Shown here piece by piece: positions 38,201 to 50,200 of a stretch of DNA of 64,000 bases. Positions within the stretch are counted from its first letter, which is position 1, and every line of letters starts with the position of its first letter. This DNA is from Rhodopirellula islandica (GTDB taxonomy: Bacteria; Planctomycetota; Planctomycetia; Pirellulales; Pirellulaceae): contig NZ_LECT01000016.1 in NCBI RefSeq assembly GCF_001027925.1, positions 1-64,000 on the forward strand, read 5' to 3'. Both the position numbers and the translations under genes were made by a program. The notes under the pieces are model-generated. The model did not search any database. It saw nothing but the letters and a program-made list of their open reading frames with translations, and was not told the DNA's origin.

Positions 38201-41200
38201 CTGGAACAAGAGCTGCAATCCGAAGTCAGTCCCGGCTTGAATGGCTCGGTCGTGACCGCACAAGCACTCGGCACGTTGGCTCCCAACGAATTGTTCAGTG
38301 ACGACGTCAATCGTCTGGGATTCGAAGTCGAAGGCTTCCTTTCGCAGGCCAACGACATCGACACCTATGCCTTCACCGGAGAAGCCGGCACGCAGATCTG
38401 GGTCGATCTGGATCACACTTCGTTCACCTTGGACACCGTCGTTGAGATCCTGGATCCAGACGGACAGGTCATCGCCCGCAGCGACAACTCGTACGACGAA
38501 GTCAATGGCGATGCAGAAGTCGCCATCTTGGACCCCAGTGCAGAAGGCTTGGCCGGTTCGTTGCAAGCGAACAGCAACTTCGACGGCTTCATGGATTACG
38601 ACACCGTCAATCCACGCGATGCCGGTCTGCGAATCACGCTTCCAGGTCCGATCGGCAATTCAACGAATTACTTCATCCGAGTCCGCAGTGCAGCGGTCAA
38701 TCCGGACGATACCGCTGGCGGCTTGACTCGCGGTGGCTATCGTTTCCAAGTTCGCTTGCGTGAAGAGCAAGAGTTCAGTGGCAGCATGGTTCGTTACGCG
38801 GACATTCGCTATGCCAACAACGGCATCCACGTGCGGGGTGCGATGGCGAACTCACCGCTTCTCGGTGAAGCTCAAGAGAACGAGCAAGCCGGCAACACGT
38901 CCAGCAACGACGTCGCAGTTTCGGACCTGGATTCCCCCGGCCAACGCGCTCAGTACCTCGGCAACACGCTGGAAAGCCGCAACGGCGTGTTGAGCGTCGG
39001 TGGTTCGTTGGACACCGTGGCCGACATCGATCACTATCAAATCGATGTGCTGGGATCCCAGGGCGCGGTCAGCCGTGACACCCTGATCTTTGACATTGAT
39101 TACGCGGACGGCTTCAACCGTCCCGACACCATGTTGTCGATCTTCTACGATCCCGATGGCGAAACGGGTGACGCCCAACCTCGATTGGTTGCGATCGGCA
39201 ACGACAGCAACATTTTGGAAGACCAATCGATCGTAGGTGACTCGGCAATCGATTTGTTGCAGCGAGGAAGCATCGATACGGGCGACGCCTACATCGGTCC
39301 ACTCGCCATGCCAGGTGGAGACGGAACGTACTATGTCGCCGTCACCGGCGAAGGCACCACTCCCGATGTGCTGTCCGACCCTTTGGTCCGATTGGAACCC
39401 ATCGATTCGATCCTGCGAATCGTGGACGACCAAATCGCGAACAACATTCAAACGACCGCTGACGCGCCGATTGAACCGTTCTTCATCGACACCAGCGTGT
39501 TGCCATTTGGTTGGTCGACGACGCTTGATCGTGCAACCGACGTCGGTCACAACGCCAAGCAAACCTTCAACGGTTCGCGGAACGTGAATTTGTTCCCCGA
39601 CAGCGTCCAGTTTGAGTCCGAATCAAACAACTCGTTGCTGTCCGCTGACGACCTGGAAGCCAACCTCGGTTGGAGTTTGAACGACGACCCGAATATCGGC
39701 AACTCGTTCGGCACCAACACCTCGCAACAACTTCCTCACACCAAGGTGTTGGGAACGACCATCAATGAAGTCGTCGACGTCTACCAATTCGTCGTGCCAG
39801 TGGATGGTTCGCGAGTCATCCTGGATATTGACAACGGTGTCATTCCGTTTGCTTATGACACGAACCCTGGCTTCGGTGGCATCGACATCGATCCAGACAT
39901 CGAAGATTTCCAAAGCGACAGTATCGACCTGAAGTTGCAGTTGCTCGATGCGTTTGGCGTTGTGATTTCGACGAGTTCCTTTTCGTCCACCAATGCTGGT
40001 GCGGAAGGCAGCATCGGCGATGCACTGAGCATCTTCACCGACGACCCCTACATCGAAACGTTCTTGCAGGCCGGCGTGTACTACATTGCCGTTTCACCGG
40101 AACCCACCGCGTACGACCCCGCCACGCAGATATTCTCTCTGGATGTCGCTGACCGTCCGCAACAAGGCACCTATGAACTGAACGTTTCGGTCGAAGACCA
40201 TGTGGTCGACGGTGGTGACCCCAACAACGAATCGCTGTACTTCGATCGCTCGGAAATCCGCGGCGATCTCGACAGCGTGGCATTTGACCTATCGGGTTAC
40301 AGCGATGCCGATCAACCGCATCTGTACTTCGATTACTTGCTCAGCGACATTGGCAACGACGAAGTGCGTGTGGTCGCTCGCAGCGATCAACAAGGCGAGA
40401 CCGTATTGGCTGGCAACGCCGCTGGGACTGCAGGCACCACCGCGACCTTGTTGCAGCAGGACACCTTGGACAACTGGTACCAAGCCCGCTTGGACTTGGG
40501 GCAATTTGCTGGCGACACCAACGTCATCATTCGCTTCGAATACGACACCGACCTTGCCGCCGGCACCGGTCCCGTTTTCGGTGCAGAAGGACTGTACCTG
40601 GACAACTTCATCGTCGGCTTTGCTGAACGCGGTGAGATGGTGGTGGGTGCTGCTTCGGGACGCACCGGATTCATCGGTCAATCGGAAACCGTCCTCGGCG
40701 AGTACCAACTCGAGATCCGTCCGGGACAGGAATACACCACGACGACATCGGCAACGACCCAGACTCCGACGGCCACGTTCGACACCAACGAACGCCTCGC
40801 CCAAACGATGACGATTGTTGCTCCTCACCCCTCGCAACTGAACGACGGCGACACATTCTCCATGTCGGACAACGTCCGCAGTGTGACATTCGAGTTCAAC
40901 AGCACCGGGTCTGTGGTCGCTGGCAATATCCCGATCAACATCATCGGAGCGCTCACTCAAATCGAGGTCGCCGAACGGATGCGCACCGCGTTCAATCTGC
41001 CCGCCGTGCAAGCCTTGGTGCCAATCCAGGCCACCGATTCATCGGGCGACACGGTTGGTGGAAACAGCGACATTCGCATCGCCTTGTCCGCGGCCGTGGT
41101 GGGCGACTTCTACAAAGTCGACAGCGTGGACGATGTGCCGGACGCAGCCGATCCGCTGGTTCCTGCTGGAACATCCTTCCGCTTGCCAGCGATTTACACC

Positions 41201-44200
41201 GAATACCTCGGTGACCAAAACGTTCAACGTCGACAAGACCAAGTGCTCATCGACTCGAACAAAATCAGCGATGTTCACGCGATTGGTATTTGGAGTGAAC
41301 CAGGCGAACGGGGTGTTGACCCACAGGACATCAAAACGCGTTCGCAATTCGCTCTGGACCTTGGAAACTTCTTTGGCTTCAACAACGATGACTTCTTCGC
41401 TGGCGAAGAAAACCCGTACCTGCAACAACCACCGATTGGCAACACCACGCCCGGTGCAGTCCGTAATCTGCCAACACTGAACAACTCGGTGGTCGGTGGT
41501 TTGGCACCGTCGGTGAGCATCGTCAACAACACCATCGACAGCGCGGGCTACTCGGCGATCAAAGTCGACGGTGAAACCCAACCTTGGCAAATTGATTCGT
41601 TCTTCAGCGGCGACTTCCTCGGTGACATCGGCTTCGGTGACTTCATTGGCGATGGCCTCACCATGACCCTCGACGCTGCTGGCACGCGAGTCACGTTTGA
41701 ATTTGAAGACATCGGTGGCGGCCCTGTGGCGGGTGGCGGCAGTGGTGTGATTGGTGGTGATGGTTATGTCGACGGTCATGTGCCGATCTACATTCGCCAC
41801 ACGGGCACAACGCTCTACAACCCACCCACGGTCCCTCAGGCTGCACGTCGTGGTTACGCTTCCACGCGTCATGAAGTGATGATGGCGATCTATCAGGCTG
41901 TCCAGGGCAGCATCTTGATGACCAATGACATGGTTCAATTGGTCCATCCAACGATCGGTCCGTCGATCATGTTCGGTGATGAGCTGGAAGAGAACCGCTA
42001 CCTCAGCGACATGTCCTTCCCAACCGCCACGGTCTTCCTGGAAGGCGTGTCAGGGGTTTACTTCGACTCCTCCTTCTCGAAGGGCGGCAACCCGTTCATT
42101 GCCACTCCGGCAGCAGTGGCCGAAGCCCCACAACCTTTCTCGCGAATCGTGAACAACACGATTTATGGTCAAGACGGAACGGAATCGCAGTTCTCGCAAG
42201 CGGCGATCACCACCGGCGTTGATGGCGACGACCTCCTCAGCGGTGCTCGTGACACGAAGATTGGTCAATCGCACAATGGCGCGTACATCACCAATGGAAC
42301 GATTGGCAATGGCGACACTCTGACCACCGCCCAGCAAGACGTCGACTTCTACGAAGTGGAATTGCTCGCCGGCGATCGTCTGAGCATCGACATTGACACG
42401 CTTGCCGCGGACATCGACATTCCCGAAGGACCTGATTTGGTCCTCCGATTGTTCGATTCCAACGGCGTGGTGGTTGCGACCAACGATTCCGGTGCAGCTC
42501 CGACTCACCTGGAAACGGCGACCGATCCGACTTTGGAAGACACCTACGTCGACCCGGGTGACGATCCAGTTGACACTGCCGACGACACTCAGCCCAACCT
42601 GCGTGCGGTTGATCCATTCTTGGATTTCACAGCCACGGTCAAAGGGACCTACTACGTCGGCGTATCCCTGCAGGGGAACGACGCGTACGATCCAAATGCT
42701 TTGTCAGGACGTGCCAAGAGCACCGACACGACCGGCGATTACACGATCGCAATCGAAGCTTACGCGGCTCGTGACTTCGTCCTCAGCATCGACGATCAAA
42801 ACTTGGGACGTAACACTGGCAACCTGGGAACAACCGGTGCTGACCTGATTGGCACGTCGGTCGTGATCACTCAGATCCCCGATCGCCAAGACGGCTTTGT
42901 GGCTGCCAACACCACCAACTCGATGCGGTTCCTGTTCACCGATGGCGTCGGTGGCATCCGCACGACGGACAATGGCGAGACCGTCGTCAACGTTCCGTTG
43001 CAAGCTGACGAAGGCTTCCGCACTCCGGAGATCATGGTGGCGTTGCAAAACGCCATCAACGGAGCGGGAGTTGCGGACAACGCCACGTTGACCAGTCCTC
43101 CACTGCCCAACAATGAATTTGAGAACGGCCCCGACGACGATGACATCGGTTCTGTATCGGGACCCATCCAACGCGTCAGTGCCACCGCGCTCGGCGGACT
43201 CGCCGGCAGTGCAGCCGGGCTGGATCGATTCAACTTCTCAATCCCAATGCCTTATGGACCTGGGAGCGATTACCAGTACGGATTCGGTCACGACCGAACC
43301 AGCGAAGTGAACAGTCTCGGGTTTGCTGGAACGACGACCTCGGGTCTCGGCACGACCGAACTTTATCTGCTGATCAAAAACGCAGCCAAAATCGAGATCA
43401 TTCCGCCTGAAGGTGGCACCACTCCTCTGCGAATGGACCCACAAGCCGGCGTCGAGCTCGATCAGTTGCTCCCCGAAACGGGCGTGATGTTGACCGGCGG
43501 CAGCAGCGCCACCTTGATCAACAACGTCTTAGCCAACTTGAATCAAAGTGTTGTCGTCGAAGAGACGCAACTCCGCGGTTTCAGTCACCCAACCGATCCG
43601 GATCTACATATCAAGCCAGCGGAAGTGGTTGTCACCAGCAACCTGTTCCAACATGACCAACCCGCGACCACGTTGTTCCGTCAGAACATCAACGGTATCA
43701 ACAATGGCACCGGACTGACGACGGATGGTCCCACTGGGCCAAGCAACGTCAATGGGGGCACGGATGACTTCAACATCACCCTGGGCAACAACGACGTGTT
43801 GTTTGTCAATGCGGATGGTGACAACTTCATCCCCGCCTTGTTCTCACTCGCAATTGACAGCGGTGCCAGCTCGGTGGTCGAACGCGACGCGTTTGGTGGT
43901 GTCAAAGAAAGCGTGGGACTGGGAACCAGTAACATCCTGGCCCCAACCCGTGACGGAAACGGTGTGCTGCGAGCCGACAATGATTTGGCCGCTCCTCCAT
44001 CCGGTGTCGGCGGAAGCTTGTTCATTGACCGCGGTGCCAACGAGCTCGCTGACTTCAACGGCCCCGTTGCCACCCTGCAGAACCCGCTCGACAACGATGC
44101 GGAAGGCCGGGACAGCGATGGCTCGGAAAGCTTCCTGCAACTGACCGGCGGAAATCAGCAGAAATTCACGATCCAACTGCGTGACACCGGTGACTCATCC

Positions 44201-47200
44201 AACCCATTCTCTGGCATTGGAATCGATGACGACACCGTCGTCGTGGCTTCAATCAGTGGACTGCGTCCTGAGGGTGCCAATGTCACCGTCTTCGAAAATG
44301 AGAAGATGCTGACCGAAGGCATCGATTACACCTTCGATTACGACGAGACCAGCAACCTGATCACCCTGACTCCGCTGGCCGGTGTCTGGCGTGAAGAAAA
44401 CGCTTACAGCATCTCGCTGAACAACCGTGACCGCAGCGTCATTGTGGCTCCCGATCCAAGCGAAGTGCGTGATGGTGAGCAAGTCAGCATCACGGACTCC
44501 GATGGCGGAACCGTCGTCTTTGAATTCGAATCCGGTTACCAACTGTTCTTGCCAGAAACTCTGACCCTGGTCGTTCCTGAAGTCGGGATCGACGCGGGTG
44601 GACTGAGCGATGGCGACTCGTTCCGAATCAGCGATGGCGAAAACGACACCTTGGTGTTTGAGTTCGATCGTGACGGAACCGTGTTGGGCGACGCGACGCC
44701 GATCATCTTGCCCGATTCCCAAGTCGACACTCCCGAGGGCCGCCTTGAGATTCGTGAACAGATCGCTCGCGACATCGAAACGGCGATCAACACGGCTCTT
44801 GCAGCCAACCCGAACTTCGAAGTCGAAGTGGTGGTGGATAGCGACCGTGTCATCCTCGGTGCTCCTTCGGGATACACCGTCGACACCTCGGCCGGTGGCA
44901 TGGAACAGGACGCTCGCACGTTGGCGTTGCAAACCCCGCGTGCCGGCACCGCGTTCGGTGGAGTTCAAGTGGGCGACACGTTCATTGTCAGCAATGGCAA
45001 CGTGACTCGCACCTTCGAATTCACCGAAGACGGCACGGTGAGTGATCCATCCTTCGTCCCCGTGGTGATCACGGTGGCTCCAAACGATTTGACATCCTTG
45101 GAATTGGCTCAGGTCATCGCGGACACACTGTCCAGCTCGGCACTGGGATTGGTTCCAACCGTGACCGATGACATTGTCTACTTGAACTTGCCTTCGTCGG
45201 GCTTTGTCAACATCAGTGCCGGTCAGTTGACGGCCATCGGCCTCAGCCGACCAGTCAGCGATGGCGATATCATCCGCGTGACAGAAAGCCCCGCGACGGT
45301 ATCCACCTCGATTGAACTGGGAACGGCCTATCCCGCGGGCCTCGCCGTGGCTGACTTCGGTGCCCTGCTCGACAACAGCGTCTTTGTTCTGCAAACCAGT
45401 GAAGGCGAACGCGTTCGAGTCCAAATCGATGCTTCCGAAAATGATTTGATCCCGACGCCGGGCAGCTTTGTCTTGGATGTCACGGAAACGGTCACCGATG
45501 ACGTTGGAAACGAGACCCTCGTCATGGTTTCGCGTGAAGAGTTTGCTCGCCGCTTGGCAGGCTTGCTCCGCAACGCCGAGTTGACCGCTGACCCAGTGGC
45601 TCAAGACCAATACGTGTTCTTGAACTTGCCAACGGGTGTGACGGCGACATTCCAATCCGACTACGGCGGATTGGCGTTGAACGAAACGTCCGAGTTCGAA
45701 GTCCGACGCACGTTGGAATTCGACTTGGTGACGCAAGACGAGAACGGTCTGGACACGTCGGACGGTGTCGAGCCCGATCACTTCCGCATGCCATTCCGCT
45801 TGACCGACACAGCCAGCGATTTGGCCGATGCCGTTCGCGATGCCCTGAACAACTCCGCCGATCTGATCAACGGATTGGCTACCGGCTCGCGAGTGGTTGC
45901 TCCTGGTCAGGTTCAAGTCGAATCCAGCGAGACGGTCAACATCAACGGACAGGACGTCATTCCTCAACCAGCCATCATCACGGTGACTTCGGGAAGTTCG
46001 CTGGAAGTTCGTGGCGAACCCGGTGTGACGGAAAGCAGCACGGTTCAGGTCTTTGGTCCGTTGTTGCTGACGATGCCAACCTTGGGCGGCTTCAGCATCA
46101 CCAACGGCAGCGTGTTGATTCTGCGAGACGATGCAGACAACGATGTGATCCTGCAATTTGTGTTGCCAACCGGATTGAACAATGTCACACGTGTCCCCGG
46201 TTCGATCTTGGTGCCTTACGACTCCAATCAAAACGGGGCGACACTCGCAACCAACCTGGCCGCGGTCATCAACGCGTCGCCTGCTGACATGACCGCCACG
46301 GTCAACGCGAACAACCAAATTTCACTGGGCCGCATTGATCGCGACCGGGTCGACAACAACGGTTTGCCAGGCTTGCTCATTCCGGGCACACCAGGCATCT
46401 CGGTGGACCGCGGGATCGTGGCCGACGGTGAAGTGCTGCGACTGCGTCAAGGCGACGTGGACATTTCGTTCGAGTTCGAACTCAGCGATGGCGGTGGCGG
46501 AGTCCGTGCCGGCAACATCCCTGTCACGTTCAATTCCAGCAGCTCGATCGGTGAGATCGCTCAAAGCTTGGCGGCGACCATCACCAACAACAGCGGTGGT
46601 CTTCGATTCGCAGTGGATCCTGCCACCGGTCAAGAGTTGACGCCGGTTGCCGATGTCGAAGCTGGCACAGTCCGCTTGAACGACTTGCCCGGAACGCAAG
46701 TTGACATTTCCGGTGCGACCACGTTGAACGTCGTCGGTGTTCCTGGTGGAGCGATCGCGATTCCGATCTCGCCAGACAACAACTCGGAAGATGTCAAACG
46801 AAGCATTTTGCAAGCCTTGCAAAGTGTGAACCAAGTTGGCCAACCCGCCACAACGACTTTGGAAGCCGAGAACCGCGGCGGTTCGACCTTGTTCGTTGAA
46901 AACGCGACGATCATTGATGGCCCGGTCAGCAATTACTACTTGCCTGCCATCAAGGATTTGGCTGGCAACCCGCTGGCACCGAACCGCGAAGATCGCTCGA
47001 CTCAGTTCACGATTTTGATGCCGGGTATCGCATTGGACTTTGGCGATGCACCCGATCCGGTCGCAGGTGTTCCAGGCCGCTACCCAACGACGCTGGCCGA
47101 AGACGGGCCTCGTCACGTGATTGGTGGCGACGACAATCCTGTCCTGGGCAGTCGTGTGGATGCAGAAACGGACGCCTTGGCGGTCCGCACTGCGGACGGT

Positions 47201-50200
47201 GACGATCTGACCATCGACGTTTCGCCACTGACAGCCGCCGGCGATCCTCTGCCGTCGACATTGTTCTCGAACACCATTGTGGACGGCGAAGTTCACATCG
47301 CCGTGAACCCGTTGGACTTCTCTTCGCTGGATCTGTTTGATGGTGAAACCATCACGCTGACGTTGGGCGGAATCCAAGCGACATTGGAATTTGACATCGA
47401 CGGTCGCTTCGACGAAGACAACTACTCGATCTCGATCGACGCCCTCGACGACAACGGCAACATCAGCAACTCGCTGATCAAGGAAGAGGACATCGCCAAT
47501 GCGATTATTCGAGCCATCGATGAAAGCCCTCTTCGTCCAGCAGAACGCTCGGTCTTCCAAGAGAACGGAATTTATGTCGTCAACTTCACCGGCAACGATG
47601 AAGACGGCGTCAACTTCTCCAGCACGACCAACCCGGGCGGGATCATCAACCCAGGTGTGATCACGCCGATTGAGGTCACCGCTTCGCCTGGCAGCGTGCT
47701 GCAGGCCTGGATCGACTTCAACGCCGATGGCGACTGGGATGACGCGGGCGAATATGTGTTGCAAGACATCCAGTTCGAAAGCAACCCCGAGACTCCCGGT
47801 CAGATCACGCGGCAATTTGTGATTCAGTTCCCTGACACGTCCCCGGCACCGACCAGCGGAGTGAGCGCGACCTACGCTCGGTTCCGAGTCTCGACCGAGG
47901 GCGGTTTGTCGCCCAATGGCTTGGCTCTGTCCGGCGAAGTCGAAGATTATTTGGTGACGTTGCTGCCAGGATTGCCGCCAACCGTTGACGATGTCGCCGC
48001 CAACCGCAACTACAGCGTTGCAGAAGGTGCGACGTTGCAAGCGATTGACGCAACCGGAACGCTGACGCCGACCATTGCCAACGACAACGGCCTGCTCAGT
48101 GCCGTGACCGATCCCGATGGACAAGACGTTGCCATCTTCGCCGATGATGTCGGTTCCAAGACGATCTACGACGTCAACGACGCCACGCGTGTCGCTGGTG
48201 TGGTGAACATCGCTGCCGACGGCACCTTCACCTTCGACGCCGACGCGGACTTCTCTGGAAACGCGACCTTTGTGGTGCGTGCGACGGACGTCTCGCCAGG
48301 CAACCCTGGTGGACAACTCGTCAGCTCGCGTGCAATCACCGCGACCATCACGGTCACTCCAGTCAACGATGCACCGTCCTTGCAATCAGGCGTTCAGCCA
48401 AGCGATGTGTTGACGACGGAAACCATCCTCGAAGACAACGTGGTCAGCCAAGAAGATCAAACCTCGCTGGGACCAGTCGTCTTCTCAGCGACTGATCTGA
48501 TCGATCCTTACTTCATCGCAGGACCGGGTTCCGAACCGCGTGAGCAAGAACTGTTCTTCCAGTTCGCTGGCACGGGTTCGACCGCGTTCCAAACGACGCA
48601 GGGCGGATCGCTGGCGATCACCGACAGTGGCCGAACGATCCTCTACACACCGCCGCAAGACTACAACGGTTCAACTCCCGACACGTTCATCTATCGGGTC
48701 GCGGACCGCGAAGCTCCCGGCGAGGGCGCCATCGTCAGTGCAACCGCCGCCACAGTGGGTCGTGTCAACATCGTGATCAACGCGATCAACGACAATCCTC
48801 GTTTGGTGGATGATTCGTACAGCACCGACGAAGACACGCCGCTGAACATCGATGTCGATGGTCCCAATGGAATCTTGAACAACGACACCGCGGGTCCGAT
48901 TGACGAGCAAAACGATGGTCAACAGATCTCCCTTGTTCCCAACCAGTTCCAACGTGTGGTCAACGGCCAAGTCATCAACAACCGCTTCACCGAAGCCGGT
49001 GGCACGGTTCGCTTGGACGGCAACCAACTGGTCTACACGCCGCGTTCGCAGTTCAGCGGCACGGATCGCTTCACCTACCAAGTCCAAGACTCGGAAGGTG
49101 GCGTCTCAACCGCGACGGTGACAATCGATGTTGGCAGCGTCAACAACCAACCTGAATTCATTGGCGTCAATGGAGTTCCGGGCGAAACAACGATTCGTTT
49201 CGACGAACGCAAACAACCAGGCGAAGAAGTCACCTTTGACTTGAATGCTTGGTTCCGCGATCCAGACAACGAAGCGATGACCTATCAAGTCACCGCATCG
49301 GGTGGCACGTCCGTGATCAACCCGACGATCGACGGCAACGAACTGACCATTGATTTCGTCCCGTTCCAAAACGGCGACAGCATCCCTGTCCTGATCACCG
49401 CTCGCGATCCTTCGGGTTTGACGACGGATCAAACGATCTTGGTCACGGTCACCGGTTCGCCGGATGCACCGATTGTGCAGGGCAGCCTGAATCCGTTGCA
49501 GATCATCGAAGACAACGTCTCGGTCGAAGACCTGACCCAAGTCTTCTTTGATCCCGATGGTGACACGTTGACCTACACCGTCACTCGCCTGGGAACGATC
49601 GTGAACCCAACGGCCGCCCAAATCGCGGCTCATCCGTTGGTCCAGTCGATTGAGTTCTTTGGCAACTCGATGCGAATCACGCCGAAACCGAACCAGTTCG
49701 GCCAGGTGACGATTGAGCTTTCCGCTCGTGATTCACAATTCCAAGCGACCCACCAATTTGAGCTTCAGGTGTTGTCGGCAGAAGACGCACCCACCGGTGT
49801 GGAAGACGCCTACTCGGTACCACTGGGTGGACGTTTGGAGATCAACGACCCTGCGTTTGGGCTGTTGCGAAATGACTTCGATCCTGATTTGAACTCGACC
49901 TTGAGCATCGCATCGGGTTCGGTCACGCAACCGACTTACGGAACGGTTTCACTCAGCGGCAACGATGATGGGACGTTCATCTACACGTTCAATCCGGAGT
50001 CCAGCTCGCTGAACCCGTTGCCAACCGGCGACAGCTTCACCTACCGCGTGCAAGACAACACGGGTCGACTGAGCCCGCCAGTGACGGTCACGATCACCTT
50101 TGGACAATCGGCGTATCAAAACCCATCGGATCGCTTCGATGTGACCGCGGATGGTTTTGTCACGGCCATTGACGCGTTGCGAGTCATCAACTTGCTCAAC

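Noticed and set aside
44249..46318. Long minus-strand open frame of 689 codons inside the first giant gene (also a similar one at 46322-48385)
   Set aside because: It is opposite to the giant protein, rich in Arg/Asp/Val/Gln in the pattern of a mirrored coding strand, shows no domain or start-site logic, and arises because the giant gene's codons rarely give stops in this frame.
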